This document shows, one piece after another, positions 44,542 to 54,445 of a stretch of DNA of 64,000 nt. The DNA is taken from positions 431,899-495,898 of the forward strand of contig NZ_VEIO01000002.1 in assembly GCF_007680605.1 (NCBI RefSeq), written 5' to 3'. Made by a program: the position numbers and the translations under genes. Position 1 is the stretch's first letter. Each line of letters begins with the position of its first letter. The notes under the pieces are model-generated. The model was not told the DNA's origin. It saw only the letters and a list, made by a program, of their open reading frames with translations, and did no database searches. Source of the DNA: Paenibacillus xylanexedens (GTDB lineage Bacteria > Bacillota > Bacilli > Paenibacillales > Paenibacillaceae).

Positions 44542-45300
44542 ATGGTTGAAATGCACTGCCACATTCTATTCGGTCTGGATGATGGTCCTGTTCAAATGGA
44601 GCAGTCCGTTGCGATGGCTGAGAAGGCAGTAGCTTCAGGAATTACCTCCATTATTGCAACTCCGCATCACCTGAACGGACAGTACAACAATGAACCAAAG
44701 GTAGTCAATCAGGCTGTTCATATGTTTCGTGCCGAGCTAGCCAAACGAAATATCCGTTTGCAGATTGGTCCCGGTCAGGAGATCAGAGTGCACGATGGGC
44801 TGATTGGAGACTTGTATGCAGGAAAGTGCTGCACACTCGCCGGTAGTCGTTATATGTTGCTGGAGTTGCCCTTTGGTCATATTCCCTCACAGTTCCCCGG
44901 AATACTGCACGAACTGCGAATCGCGGGAATTACCCCTATTATCGCTCATCCGGAACGCAACCTTGTCATTTTGAAAAAGCCATTGCTGTTGTCCGACTAC
45001 TTGCTTCAAGGTGGACTATGCCAGCTAACGGCGGAATCATTCACTGGACTTTTCGGGCGAAAAGTTCAGAAGTGGTGTTTTCATTTTTGCAAAGAAAACG
45101 GGTTTCATTTCATTTCATCAGATGCACATGATACGAAACATCGGACGTTCAAACTGGATGTCGTATATCCGTTGCTCGAAAGACGTTTGGGACGTTGCTA
45201 CATTCAACATTTTCAAGATAATGCACAATCCATATGGAATAATCAACGTATTTCAGCTGTATTACCAGCCAATAAAAAGCGCAGCTTTTTATTCTGGTGA
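44542..45300 (+). CDS. PHP-family tyrosine phosphatase (CpsB/CapC/YwqE type)
   Basis: This 252-residue protein is a manganese-dependent PHP phosphatase that removes phosphate from the capsule BY-kinase. The metal motifs are clear: M-H-C-H-I-L-F-G-L-D-D-G-P at the N-terminus, A-T-P-H-H, A-H-P-E-R-N and S-S-D-A-H-D. ATG at 44542 is used (CAGGAAG upstream); TTG at 44536 is an alternative. It precedes the Wzz and kinase genes; in B. subtilis the equivalents are YwqE, YwqC and YwqD. Confidence 0.92.
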   Translation: MVEMHCHILFGLDDGPVQMEQSVAMAEKAVASGITSIIATPHHLNGQYNNEPKVVNQAVHMFRAELAKRNIRLQIGPGQEIRVHDGLIGDLYAGKCCTLAGSRYMLLELPFGHIPSQFPGILHELRIAGITPIIAHPERNLVILKKPLLLSDYLLQGGLCQLTAESFTGLFGRKVQKWCFHFCKENGFHFISSDAHDTKHRTFKLDVVYPLLERRLGRCYIQHFQDNAQSIWNNQRISAVLPANKKRSFLFW

Positions 45301-45365
45301 GCAGCTACTGATGTACCAAATACATAGTCACTTATCATGGTTGACTTATATGGGAGGAAAATCGA

Positions 45366-46118
45366 ATGGAACTCAAAGAGTATTTACACATTTTACGTAA
45401 ACGCATCTGGATTATTGTTGCCTTCGTAGCTGTGGCTTGTATTGGTGCAGGTGTCAAAAACTACTTTTTTACTGTACCGATCTATGAAGCAGGCGCCAAA
45501 TTAATTGTCAACCAGGCATACAATGCCCAAGGTGTTCCAAGTTTGGATATTGGCACTATTCAGACAAACATCAAAGTGATCAACTCTTATATGGAGATTA
45601 TCAAATCTTCTGCAATCCTCGATAAAGTGGCATCTACATACCCCGATCTTGGCATGACTGGTAATCAAATCGGGCAGAACATCCGAGTTTCCACCGCCAA
45701 TGAGTCCCAGGTTATGAGTCTAACGGCTACGGGGCTATCATCCGAAAAAGCCGCAAAAACCGTAAATGCAGTTGCGAAAGTGTTTAAATCTCAAATCCCC
45801 GTAATTATGAAAGTAGACAATGTCACAATCCTGAGTGAAGCGAAACCTACGGATTCCTCCAATCCCATTAACGTCAACCCCATCATCAATATTTTGATCA
45901 GCTTTATTGTTGGCCTATTACTGGCAGTAGGGTTTATATTCCTGCTGGAATATTTGGATGACACCTTGAAAACGGAAGACGAATTGGAGAAAGAATTAAA
46001 TCTCCCTGCACTTGCTGTCATCTCCAAGATAAGAAAAGAAGAGAGCCGTATGTCAAAACAATCATCCATATCTCAAAAACAGGTAGGTGATGGACAATAT
46101 GTCACGATTAACCAATGA
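45366..46118 (+). CDS. Wzz-type chain-length regulator / BY-kinase modulator
   Basis: This 250-residue membrane protein is a polysaccharide co-polymerase of the CapA/YveK/EpsA type. It has TM1 at about residues 15-34, an extracellular helical domain, and TM2 at about 178-198. The Pro-rich stretch before TM2 (S-E-A-K-P-T-D-S-S-N-P) is typical of Wzz proteins. In Gram-positives this subunit activates the separate kinase next to it. Its 3' end overlaps the kinase gene by 20 bases. Confidence 0.92.
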   Translation: MELKEYLHILRKRIWIIVAFVAVACIGAGVKNYFFTVPIYEAGAKLIVNQAYNAQGVPSLDIGTIQTNIKVINSYMEIIKSSAILDKVASTYPDLGMTGNQIGQNIRVSTANESQVMSLTATGLSSEKAAKTVNAVAKVFKSQIPVIMKVDNVTILSEAKPTDSSNPINVNPIINILISFIVGLLLAVGFIFLLEYLDDTLKTEDELEKELNLPALAVISKIRKEESRMSKQSSISQKQVGDGQYVTINQ

Positions 46119-46779
46119 ACGAGTGGGCCTGGTCACGATGGCTAATCCCAGATCCACTTCATCAGAAGCCTATCGAAAGCTACGAACCAATATTCAGTTT
46201 TCATCCATAGACAGTCAGATTCAAACGATCATGATTGCCTCGGCATCCTCAGGTGAAGGGAAAACAACGACGATTGGCAATCTGGCAGTCACCTATGCCC
46301 AGGAAGGGAAAAAGGTTCTGGTGATGGATACGGATTTGCGTAAACCAGCAGTACATCTGATGTTTAATGTGCCCAATCATGTAGGGCTAACCAGTGTGTT
46401 ATCGAGTCAATACAAAGTGACGGAAGTGCTTCGGGAAACCGGGGTGGAAGGTCTGCATGTCTTGTCTTCCGGGCCGATTCCTCCTAATCCTTCGGAGATG
46501 ATCGGTTCACGTAAGATGACAGCACTGCTTGAGGGCCTGAAGGAAGAGTATGACGTTATTCTGTTCGATACACCGCCGGTTCTAACCGTGACAGATGCAT
46601 TGATTATCAGTTCATTGTGTGATGGTGTCATTCTTGTGGTGAATGCAGGCAAGGTAAAAAAGGATCTGGTCAAAAAGGCGAAGGCTCATCTTGAACATGT
46701 GAACGCACGTATTCTGGGCGCTGTGCTGAACAATGTACAGATACCGAAAAGCCGCAATAACAGTTACGGGGAAAAATAA
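46099..46779 (+). CDS. Bacterial tyrosine kinase (CpsD/CapB/YwqD type)
   Basis: This 226-residue cytoplasmic BY-kinase has Walker A (about residues 49-57, A-S-S-G-E-G-K-T-T), Walker A' (V-L-V-M-D-T-D) and Walker B (V-I-L-F-D-T-P-P). The E-A-Y-R-K-L-R-T-N-I motif mediates ring assembly. ATG at 46099 follows AGGTG by 9 bases; ATG at 46090 is too close to it. The C-terminus (S-R-N-N-S-Y-G-E-K) has only one Tyr, unlike the usual Tyr cluster that is autophosphorylated. Confidence 0.93.
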   Translation: MSRLTNERVGLVTMANPRSTSSEAYRKLRTNIQFSSIDSQIQTIMIASASSGEGKTTTIGNLAVTYAQEGKKVLVMDTDLRKPAVHLMFNVPNHVGLTSVLSSQYKVTEVLRETGVEGLHVLSSGPIPPNPSEMIGSRKMTALLEGLKEEYDVILFDTPPVLTVTDALIISSLCDGVILVVNAGKVKKDLVKKAKAHLEHVNARILGAVLNNVQIPKSRNNSYGEK

Positions 46780-46944
46780 CAGGCAAGACATTTGAGTTTT
46801 ATTTTCAAATCATCTTAAAAGGTCATGTCTACTATACCTCTATCAAGGTAGGCACTCGGTCACACTGTGGGTAGTGTACCTTAGACGTGTATCGTCAGGG
46901 GTGTGATGTGAGGAGGGGTTCAATGCCCTATTATGAATGATTTA

Positions 46945-46968
46945 TTTCATGTTTTCATGGTTTCATGG
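46945..46968 (+). repeat. Three tandem 8-bp repeats upstream of galU
   Basis: TTTCATG starts at 46945, 46953 and 46961, an exact 8-base period. The array ends 43 bases before the galU start codon. It sits in a 232-base gap with no gene and no convincing promoter, although AGGAGGGG at 46911 lies near it. Confidence 0.6.
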
Positions 46969-47011
46969 TTTTGAGTTTAAATAAAAAAACTAAATGGATA
47001 GGGTGATATCT

Positions 47012-47920
47012 ATGACAAAGGTGAGAAAAGCAATTATCCCTGCTGCTGGATTGGGAACCCGTTTTTTACCTGCTACAAAGGCAATGCCTAAAGAAATGCT
47101 GCCTATTGTGGATAAACCGACTATCCAGTACATCGTTGAAGAGGCGGTTGCTTCCGGGATCGAAGATATTATCATCGTGACGGGTAAGGGAAAACGTGCG
47201 ATTGAAGATCATTTTGACAGTGCGTTTGAACTGGAGCATAACCTCCTTGAGAAAGGAAAACTCAGTTTACTGGAAGAAGTCCGGAAGTCCTCCAACGTGG
47301 ATATTCATTACATAAGACAGAAGGAAGCCCTTGGACTCGGGCATGCGGTCTGGTGTGCCCGGAATTTCATAGGCAATGAGCCTTTTGCTGTACTGCTTGG
47401 TGATGATATCGTCGTTTCAGAAGTACCGTGCCTGAAACAGCTCATCCAGCAGTATGAAAAGGTAGAGCAGTCAGTACTTGGTGTGAAAACGGTAAGTCCA
47501 AGTGAAACATACCGCTACGGGATTATTGATCCACTGCATACAGAAGGTCGCTTGTCTTCTGTGAAGAGTATGGTTGAAAAGCCGCCACTAGGTTCGGCAC
47601 CGTCCAACCTGGCGATTATGGGACGATACATTTTGACTCCGAAAATTTTTGAGTATTTGGAAGAGCAAAATGTAGGCGCAGGAGGCGAGATTCAGCTTAC
47701 AGATGCGTTGCAAAAGTTGAATAATGATCAAGGAATCAGTGCCTATGACTTTGAAGGTTCCCGCTTTGATGTAGGGGAGAAGCTAGGGTATATCCTTACA
47801 ACTTTAGATTTTGCACTCAAAAATAAAGAATTGCGTGCACCGGTGCTGATGGCGATTGAAGAGATTCTAATGAAGGAACAAATGAATCAAATCCTTGTAG
47901 CTGGAGGGGATAGTCTGTGA
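47012..47920 (+). CDS. galU: UTP-glucose-1-phosphate uridylyltransferase
   Basis: This 302-residue enzyme makes UDP-glucose from UTP and glucose-1-phosphate. The nucleotide-binding motif [11 protein letters not shown], the [12 protein letters not shown] segment and V-E-K-P are diagnostic. ATG at 47012 is chosen (AGGGTGA upstream), not ATG 46994. It overlaps the next gene by 4 bases (GTGA). UDP-glucose feeds Ugd and UXS in the same cluster. Confidence 0.96.
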   Translation: MTKVRKAIIPAAGLGTRFLPATKAMPKEMLPIVDKPTIQYIVEEAVASGIEDIIIVTGKGKRAIEDHFDSAFELEHNLLEKGKLSLLEEVRKSSNVDIHYIRQKEALGLGHAVWCARNFIGNEPFAVLLGDDIVVSEVPCLKQLIQQYEKVEQSVLGVKTVSPSETYRYGIIDPLHTEGRLSSVKSMVEKPPLGSAPSNLAIMGRYILTPKIFEYLEEQNVGAGGEIQLTDALQKLNNDQGISAYDFEGSRFDVGEKLGYILTTLDFALKNKELRAPVLMAIEEILMKEQMNQILVAGGDSL

Positions 47921-48585
47921 AGCTATCAGGACCGGAATACTTTGGGAGCGGGGAAACCTTGGTTAAAGAGGGGAATGCCGCTGTACTTGAGCAGCCATAC
48001 TCACAACGTGTTGGCGGGTATGCGGATGTGATGAAGCCATTGGCCGATTTTGTTATCGCTATTCTGTTACTGCTGATCACATTACCGGTCATGCTACTTT
48101 CAGCTATTTTGATTAAACTGGATTCCAAAGGGCCTGTGATTTTCAAGCAGGAGCGGTACGGGAAAAACGGAGTCAAATTTAACATTTATAAATTCAGAAC
48201 GATGCGTACAGACGCACCGAAATATGGCCTATCGCCAACGACCAGCCATGATCCGAGGATTACGCGACTGGGCAGAATTCTGCGCAAAACGAGTCTCGAT
48301 GAACTACCGCAGCTGCTCAATATTATCAAAGGCGATATGAGTTTTATCGGCCCAAGACCTGAGATGAAACGTATTGTAGAGGAATGTTATACCGATCTGG
48401 AACGCAGGCGTTTTCTGGTGAAACCGGGAATTACGGGATTGTGGCAGGTGAGCGAGGCTCGGAAGGAGCCTATTCACCATAATCTCCAGTATGATTTCCA
48501 CTATATCTCGAATGTATCCATGAAAATGGACATTACGATCATTTTTAAAACGATCGGCGTAATGATTAAAAGCAACACCTTTTGA
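47917..48585 (+). CDS. Priming sugar-phosphate transferase (EpsL/WbaP-like)
   Basis: This 222-residue membrane enzyme is in the bacterial sugar transferase family. It puts the first sugar-1-phosphate on undecaprenyl phosphate. One hydrophobic segment (about residues 40-62) precedes the catalytic domain with K-F-R-T-M, D-E-L-P-Q-L, and F-I-G-P-R-P-E. It is the short monotopic form, not the multi-pass WcaJ form. GTG start at 47917 with GGAGGGG before it. The sugar is likely glucose or galactose, not determined. Confidence 0.93.
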   Translation: MKLSGPEYFGSGETLVKEGNAAVLEQPYSQRVGGYADVMKPLADFVIAILLLLITLPVMLLSAILIKLDSKGPVIFKQERYGKNGVKFNIYKFRTMRTDAPKYGLSPTTSHDPRITRLGRILRKTSLDELPQLLNIIKGDMSFIGPRPEMKRIVEECYTDLERRRFLVKPGITGLWQVSEARKEPIHHNLQYDFHYISNVSMKMDITIIFKTIGVMIKSNTF

Positions 48586-48617
48586 CCATTTTGGATCATA
48601 ATTTGGAGTGTGATGTA

Positions 48618-49583
48618 ATGAAACATATTGTAGTGACAGGTGCTGCCGGATTTCTGGGCTCTCATCTCGTGCAATCCTTAATTGGCCAGGGTCATCAGGT
48701 TACAGGGATTGATAATCTTTCAACAGGTGTGATCCGTAATCTGGCGGAGGTCATGGAGAATCCTCATTTTGTATTCCATGAAGCAGATGTTACACATCCC
48801 GATGCGCTGGATATTTTCCTTGATCAGCAGGTACACGAAATCTATCATCTGGCTTCGCCTGCCTCACCGAAGTTCTATCAGGCGGATGCGATCGGCACGA
48901 TCTGGGTGAACACGCGAGGAACCTATCATATGCTGGAACTGGCCCGGGTCAAAGGAGCCAAGTTTCTGTATTCCAGTACAAGTGAAGCCTATGGCGATCC
49001 CGAGATTCATCCGCAGCCGGAGAGTTATCGGGGCAATGTAAATACGTGGGGGCCACGAGCCTGCTATGATGAAGCCAAACGGTTAGGCGAAGTTTTTTGT
49101 TATGAATACTACACAAAACAACGGATTTCCGTGAAGGTTGCGCGTATTTTCAACACGTATTCTTCAGGGCTTCGCAATGATGACGGCAGGGTGATATCTA
49201 ATTTTGTAACACAGGCGCTGACGGGTCAGGATATTACGGTGTATGGAGATGGTTCACAGACCCGATCCTTCTGTTATGTGGATGATAACATCCGGGGATT
49301 ACAAGCTTTCATGGCGGAAGATCGTGCTGATGGGGAGATTATCAATATCGGCAATCCTATGGAATACACAATCCTTGAGGTTGCCCATCTGGTGAAACAG
49401 CTCACACAATCGGACAGTAAGGTTGTATTCTTGCCTTTACCTGAAGATGATCCGAAGGTTAGACGTCCAGTAATTGATAAGGCTCGCGAACTGTTAAACT
49501 GGGAACCGGAGATCGGTCTGGAAGAGGGATTGAAACGTACGATAGAACATTATCGATCCATGTTGCAGGTACAGGAAACTTGA
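48618..49583 (+). CDS. UDP-glucuronate decarboxylase-like (UDP-xylose synthase)
   Basis: This 321-residue SDR enzyme has the Rossmann motif G-A-A-G-F-L-G and the catalytic Y-D-E-A-K-R. H-L-A-S-P-A-S-P-K-F-Y and E-S-Y-R-G-N-V-N-T-W-G-P-R-A-C-Y are hallmark stretches of UXS, which converts UDP-glucuronate to UDP-xylose. ATG at 48618 follows GGAG; an upstream TTG at 48582 has no good site. With GalU and Ugd in the same cluster this completes the route to UDP-xylose. A dTDP-glucose dehydratase is less likely. Confidence 0.88.
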   Translation: MKHIVVTGAAGFLGSHLVQSLIGQGHQVTGIDNLSTGVIRNLAEVMENPHFVFHEADVTHPDALDIFLDQQVHEIYHLASPASPKFYQADAIGTIWVNTRGTYHMLELARVKGAKFLYSSTSEAYGDPEIHPQPESYRGNVNTWGPRACYDEAKRLGEVFCYEYYTKQRISVKVARIFNTYSSGLRNDDGRVISNFVTQALTGQDITVYGDGSQTRSFCYVDDNIRGLQAFMAEDRADGEIINIGNPMEYTILEVAHLVKQLTQSDSKVVFLPLPEDDPKVRRPVIDKARELLNWEPEIGLEEGLKRTIEHYRSMLQVQET

Positions 49584-49602
49584 TAACACTGAACTGATAA
49601 CA

Positions 49603-50826
49603 ATGAAGCTGAATAAAAGCGAGTTGAGAACCGTGCAAACTATATTGATTGCTCACAGTTTATATCCACCCCATATTATTGGGGGAGCCGAGATATCCAC
49701 ACAAATTTTGGCCCAGACGCTGGAGTCCAGTTATGACGTTAAAGTCATTACGGTTGGTGGACATAAGGAGGGTGGGGTGCAGATGGATACAGTGAACGGG
49801 ATTGAAATCTCGCGGCTACCATTTCATAATCGGTACTGGATCGGTGATACGGCAAGGCAGGCCAGCACTTCTGACAAAGTGTTATGGCGTATCCGGGATA
49901 TTTTTAATGTGAAGCAGTACCAGCATATTAAACAATATTTGATGATGAAACGTCCTGCCCTGATCCATACTCAGAATATTCCGGGACTAAGCCTTGCGAT
50001 CTGGAAAGCGGCGTTTGAACTGAACATCCCGGTTGTGCATACCCTGCGCGATTTTTCGTTAATTGAACCCATTGCGATCTCGGCATATTCCAGATTTTAC
50101 AGACAGATCTCCAAACACTATAGCCGCAGGGTTTCTTCTGTTATTGGCATATCCGAGCATGTGCTTAACAAGCATACCGAACTGGGTTTTTTCGCGCACG
50201 CGTCCAAACATGTCATTCATAACATTGTTGAGCGTGATGATCAGGTTCAGCATGTTAATGCGGGCAAAACGGTTCGTCACCAGCAACCCCTGCACGTTGG
50301 ATATTTTGGACAACTAACCGAGGTCAAAGGAGTTCAGTATCTGATTGAAGCGGTGCAAAAGCTCGATCAGCAGATCGTAGGAAAGCTGTTCATCCATGGG
50401 GATGGCCCTCTGCTCCAGACGTTACAAGAACTTGCAGGGGATGATCCCCGGATCGTGTTCGTGGGCAAAATCGATAAAAAGGAGATCACTTCCCAGATGA
50501 AAAAGATGGATCTCACGATTGTACCGTCCACCTGGGATGAACCTTTTGGCAGAGTGGTCATCGAATCGTATCAAGCAGGTACGCCTGTTTACGCTTCGAA
50601 GGTTGGGGGCATGCCCGAGATTTTGCTGGATGCGGACACCTTCTCTTTTACCGCTCATCGTGCCGATGCGATCCGTGACGCAATCCTCCATTACTATGCA
50701 TTATCCGAAGCTGAGAAAAATGATTTAATGCTACAATGCTGCGAACACAGCTTATCCTTTAATGAAGATTATCTTCTCACCAGACATGAGATCATCTACG
50801 AGAAGTTAATTGGGGGTGAAGGTTAA
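49603..50826 (+). CDS. GT4-family glycosyltransferase 1
   Basis: This 407-residue protein is a retaining GT-B fold glycosyltransferase. The N-terminal P-P-H-I-I-G-G-A-E motif and the C-terminal E-P-F-G-R-V-V-I-E-S motif (E-x7-E class) are clear. The start ATG 49603 follows the previous stop by 19 bases without a strong ribosome binding site. Its acceptor and donor sugar cannot be read from sequence. Confidence 0.9.
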   Translation: MKLNKSELRTVQTILIAHSLYPPHIIGGAEISTQILAQTLESSYDVKVITVGGHKEGGVQMDTVNGIEISRLPFHNRYWIGDTARQASTSDKVLWRIRDIFNVKQYQHIKQYLMMKRPALIHTQNIPGLSLAIWKAAFELNIPVVHTLRDFSLIEPIAISAYSRFYRQISKHYSRRVSSVIGISEHVLNKHTELGFFAHASKHVIHNIVERDDQVQHVNAGKTVRHQQPLHVGYFGQLTEVKGVQYLIEAVQKLDQQIVGKLFIHGDGPLLQTLQELAGDDPRIVFVGKIDKKEITSQMKKMDLTIVPSTWDEPFGRVVIESYQAGTPVYASKVGGMPEILLDADTFSFTAHRADAIRDAILHYYALSEAEKNDLMLQCCEHSLSFNEDYLLTRHEIIYEKLIGGEG

Positions 50827-50827
50827 G

Positions 50828-52141
50828 ATGTACATGACTTCTCTGAACGTCAAATCGCCATCATTAATTCAAGCGAAGTCTGATGCGCCCTCCTCTGTCA
50901 TCATGATGTTGATTCATTTCTTACTGCTCTATCTGTCCATTTATGGTCTGATTTCGATCTACGTTGATAACATTGTGATTCGTTCATTAAAGGATGCGGG
51001 CATGTTGCTGCTTGCGGTATACACGCTTGCCCGGGTGTATCGCCAGCAGATTCATTTTCTGAATCTATTCCTGTTTATACTGGCCTCCCTCATCGTGCTC
51101 GGATCGTTAAATGTACTTGTCGGTTCCAGCGTGGTCACGTTAGTCTATGGAATCAAAATTACGCTTTTACCGCTGGTGATGTTGTTTGCAGGCATGTTTA
51201 TGGCCGAGCAGGGTGGAATGTACGCATTTGCCAGAACCAATCTGGTTATTTTTATTATGCTCATTGCAGGATGGTGCGCCCAATATGCGCTGGGTATAGA
51301 AAAGTTAATCACTATGGGATTCGTATACGGCGTAAACATCAAAAACTATCTTGAGGGTGTGCCGCGCCTATCCTCCATTACGTACTCCCCGGATGGTTAT
51401 GCGTATGCCCTGTTAATGACAGGCATCATTGCAGAACAAACCAGGATGGCAGTGAAACACCGTAGCTTTCGCCTGATGATCCAGTTGCTGACGATCGGCT
51501 TTTTGCTTTTATCCACGATTCGATCGGCTTTATTGCTCTGGTTTGTATATCAAGTGGTTCTTTTTTTACTTCAGATTCGCAAGTACAGCAAAAAGAATAT
51601 GTTAGTTCTGGCGGTTGTTTTTCTGACACTGCCTGCAGTTGTGTTTTTCGGAGGCAGGTTCCTGCAATCCAAAAACCTGCTCTCCAGTTCATCCCTGCTT
51701 GATCGATTACAGATATGGGGAAGCAGCCTGACCTCGCCATTCACCATGAATGGCATGATCGGCAACGGAATTGGTTCGGTTGGTGCAGCCAGCCGGCGCA
51801 CACATATGATGGGTCTGAACTCCAGTAATTTTGCAGTGGATAACCAATACTTTTCCTTGTACGAACAGACAGGTTGGATCGGGCTCGCCTATTTTTTGGT
51901 GTTATTCATGTGGCTGCTCATCACACTGGTTAGACGAATGAATGCCTCACCTTACTCGGCAGGTTCCAGACTTCCTCAGGTGGCTATAGCCCTCGGCGCA
52001 GGAGTGGCTGCGGCATGTATGACGACCAACGTTCTTGAGTTGTTTCCTGCGAACGTTTTTTTCTGGATGTTCATAGGCATAGCTCTGTATCAGCATCGTA
52101 ATGCAGGTGATATACCATATAAAGCGGGTGAGCGAAAATGA
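50828..52141 (+). CDS. O-antigen ligase/polymerase-like membrane protein (Wzy)
   Basis: This 437-residue protein has about ten to twelve hydrophobic segments and a large extracellular loop in the second half (with N-G-I-G-S-V and N-Q-Y-F-S-L-Y-E-Q-T-G). The E-Q-T-G segment after a glycine-rich turn is typical of Wzy/WaaL proteins. It should join repeat units on the outer face of the membrane. ATG at 50828 follows GAAGG; a TTG at 50810 is inside the upstream gene. Confidence 0.88.
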   Translation: MYMTSLNVKSPSLIQAKSDAPSSVIMMLIHFLLLYLSIYGLISIYVDNIVIRSLKDAGMLLLAVYTLARVYRQQIHFLNLFLFILASLIVLGSLNVLVGSSVVTLVYGIKITLLPLVMLFAGMFMAEQGGMYAFARTNLVIFIMLIAGWCAQYALGIEKLITMGFVYGVNIKNYLEGVPRLSSITYSPDGYAYALLMTGIIAEQTRMAVKHRSFRLMIQLLTIGFLLLSTIRSALLLWFVYQVVLFLLQIRKYSKKNMLVLAVVFLTLPAVVFFGGRFLQSKNLLSSSSLLDRLQIWGSSLTSPFTMNGMIGNGIGSVGAASRRTHMMGLNSSNFAVDNQYFSLYEQTGWIGLAYFLVLFMWLLITLVRRMNASPYSAGSRLPQVAIALGAGVAAACMTTNVLELFPANVFFWMFIGIALYQHRNAGDIPYKAGERK

Positions 52142-53325
52142 AGGTTTTGCACATCGGAGAATATGTGGTGGGCGGTGTCGCCACGTATTTAAACGAGCTG
52201 GTGTCCTACCAGCGTAACCGGTTTGAGGTTTATGTATTGATGAGTGATTATAACTCGGCAAAGGATTTTGATCTGGAGCCAGAACATATCTTTCGTTACA
52301 GTTACAAACGCCACCCAAAACACTTTTTCTCAGCGATGAGACAGATTCACCAAGCTATTCGGCGGATCGAACCGGATATTATTCATGTACACAGCTCATT
52401 TGCGGGTATGCTCGCAAGGGGCTTGTTTTTTTTCACACCGCGCAAAGCGAGTATCTTTTACTGCTCACATGGCTGGTCTTTTTTGATGGATACCAAACCC
52501 CTGCATAAAAAGGCTTATTTCATGATCGAGAAAATACTGGAATTCAAAACAGACTATATCGTGAACATTTCAAAATATGAGATGCAGCAATCGATTCGCA
52601 TGGGTATGTCCCCAGCCAAATCCCGATTCGTTTACAGTGGCCTGCGTGACCGCAAGTCTCACAAGCCTCACAAGCCTCAAAATCATGAAGAGCAGCCGCA
52701 AGTAATTGTGCAAAAAGATCAGGAGCAAAAGGACGACAGCATGATCCGGCTCTTGTTTGTGGGCAGATATGATCGGCAGAAAGGACTGGATCTGTTGCTG
52801 GATGCATTCAGGCAGTATCCCGAGCTGCAGCAACGCATTCAGTTATACATCATCGGAGACAGCGTATTGGAAAAAAATGAATGGACCTTTACCGACAATA
52901 TGATCCGGTTAGGATGGGTCAATAATGCAGAGATTGATCACTATTACGAGCAGTGTGATGCGATTATTATGCCTTCCAGGTGGGAAGGGTTACCCTTGGT
53001 CGCGCTGGAAGCGATGAAAAACCACAAACCCGTCATTGCTAGCAACCGGGCCTCATTGCCAGAGCTGGTGACGCATGGCGTTAATGGCTACATCTTTGAA
53101 CTCGAACGACTCGAAGGGTTGAGAGAGATTCTAATGCAACTCGATAAAGAAACGCTGGCAACCATGGGCGAAGCGGGACATCGGGTGTATAAAGAGAAGT
53201 TCAGCTCGGACCGAATGAATGAGGAGTTCGTGAGTCTCTATTACGAAGCGAGAAATGTAGAAGTTAGCTTCCAAACCGCTCAGCCAGCTTCCCGTTTGGA
53301 AATTTCTAAGAGAAATGGAGATTAG
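52138..53325 (+). CDS. GT4-family glycosyltransferase 2
   Basis: This 395-residue GT4 enzyme starts by overlapping the Wzy stop (ATGA). It has V-V-G-G-V-A-T-Y-L-N-E-L at the acceptor side and P-S-R-W-E-G-L-P-L-V-A-L-E-A-M in the donor-binding domain. Between them (about residues 165-200) lies a Lys/His/Gln-rich insertion with repeated K-P-H. The donor is not known. Confidence 0.9.
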   Translation: MKVLHIGEYVVGGVATYLNELVSYQRNRFEVYVLMSDYNSAKDFDLEPEHIFRYSYKRHPKHFFSAMRQIHQAIRRIEPDIIHVHSSFAGMLARGLFFFTPRKASIFYCSHGWSFLMDTKPLHKKAYFMIEKILEFKTDYIVNISKYEMQQSIRMGMSPAKSRFVYSGLRDRKSHKPHKPQNHEEQPQVIVQKDQEQKDDSMIRLLFVGRYDRQKGLDLLLDAFRQYPELQQRIQLYIIGDSVLEKNEWTFTDNMIRLGWVNNAEIDHYYEQCDAIIMPSRWEGLPLVALEAMKNHKPVIASNRASLPELVTHGVNGYIFELERLEGLREILMQLDKETLATMGEAGHRVYKEKFSSDRMNEEFVSLYYEARNVEVSFQTAQPASRLEISKRNGD

Positions 53326-53326
53326 C

Positions 53327-54409
53327 ATGAATACAATCTATATCAATGCCCGTTTCCTGACACAGACCGTTACCGGGGTTCAGCGATATGCCATTGAACT
53401 GGTGAAGGAAATCGATAATTTGATTGACGCTGGAGAAGTGGACGGTACGAAAGTAGAGTTTTGCCTGCTCTCACCCGCGAATGTGGTTACTCATCTTGAA
53501 CTGAAACATATCCGTCACCGGATCGTTGGCAGACTGAAGGGACATGTGTGGGAACAGCTTGAGTTGCCATTTTACGCGAAAAAAGGATTGCTGATTAACC
53601 TGTGTAACACAGGCCCGGCATTCAAACGCAATCAGGTCGTGACGATCCATGACGCTTCTGTATTCAGTTATCCGAAGGCATTTTCCTTCGCGTTTCGGTC
53701 ATGGTATCAGTTTTTAACGGTCCGCTTAGGCAAGATATCGAAAAAGGTCATTACCGTGTCTAACTTCTCCAAAGGTGAACTGATTCAGCATTGCAAAATT
53801 GCCGCGCAGAAAGTATCCGTTACACATCTGGGCATCGATCATATTCATCACAGGCAGGCAGCTCAAGGCACGCTTGAGAAATATGGGATTAACTCCCCGT
53901 ATGTACTTGCCGTCAGCACGATGAACCCTTACAAAAACTTCAAGCTGATCTTGGAGATTTTACCTCAGGTGAAAGCACAGAATTTGAGTGTTGTCATCGT
54001 GGGTTCCAAGAATAGTAAGGTGTTCAGCAATCATGCCGTGAACGATTCGGAGGGTGTGAATTGGGTAGGGTATGTGTCGGATGAGGAGTTAAAAGCGCTC
54101 TACGAACATGCCACCGGTTTTATTTTCCCCTCCTTGTACGAAGGGTTTGGCTTGCCGCCACTGGAGGCGATGGCGCTTGGTTGTCCGGTTATCGTGTCTT
54201 CCCGCGGTTCGATCCCGGAAGTATGCGGAGAGGCAGGACTGTACTTTGATCCTCATCATCCACAGGAAGCAGCTTCACGTCTAGTAGAGATGATGTCTGA
54301 TCCGGAGCTTGGGCAGCGAATGTCCATTCAGGGCAAGGAGCACTCAGCCTTCTTCTCCTGGAATAAATGTGCCAAGGATACAGTCAACATTATTATGAGC
54401 ACGGTGTAA
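53327..54409 (+). CDS. GT4-family glycosyltransferase 3
   Basis: This 360-residue GT4 enzyme has the [10 protein letters not shown] acceptor-side motif, the H-D-A-S-V-F-S-Y-P stretch and the donor motif [15 protein letters not shown]. These resemble mannosyltransferases of the WbaZ/MtfB type. ATG 53327 is preferred over 53315 because GGAG precedes it; it lies one base after the previous stop. Confidence 0.9.
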   Translation: MNTIYINARFLTQTVTGVQRYAIELVKEIDNLIDAGEVDGTKVEFCLLSPANVVTHLELKHIRHRIVGRLKGHVWEQLELPFYAKKGLLINLCNTGPAFKRNQVVTIHDASVFSYPKAFSFAFRSWYQFLTVRLGKISKKVITVSNFSKGELIQHCKIAAQKVSVTHLGIDHIHHRQAAQGTLEKYGINSPYVLAVSTMNPYKNFKLILEILPQVKAQNLSVVIVGSKNSKVFSNHAVNDSEGVNWVGYVSDEELKALYEHATGFIFPSLYEGFGLPPLEAMALGCPVIVSSRGSIPEVCGEAGLYFDPHHPQEAASRLVEMMSDPELGQRMSIQGKEHSAFFSWNKCAKDTVNIIMSTV

Positions 54410-54445
54410 GCATGCCAAATGTATTGTTGTGAGGGAGATAAAGCT

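Noticed and set aside
46780-47011. Possible cyclic-di-GMP riboswitch before galU
   Set aside because: The conserved GEMM core bases and tetraloop/receptor pattern were looked for and not found.
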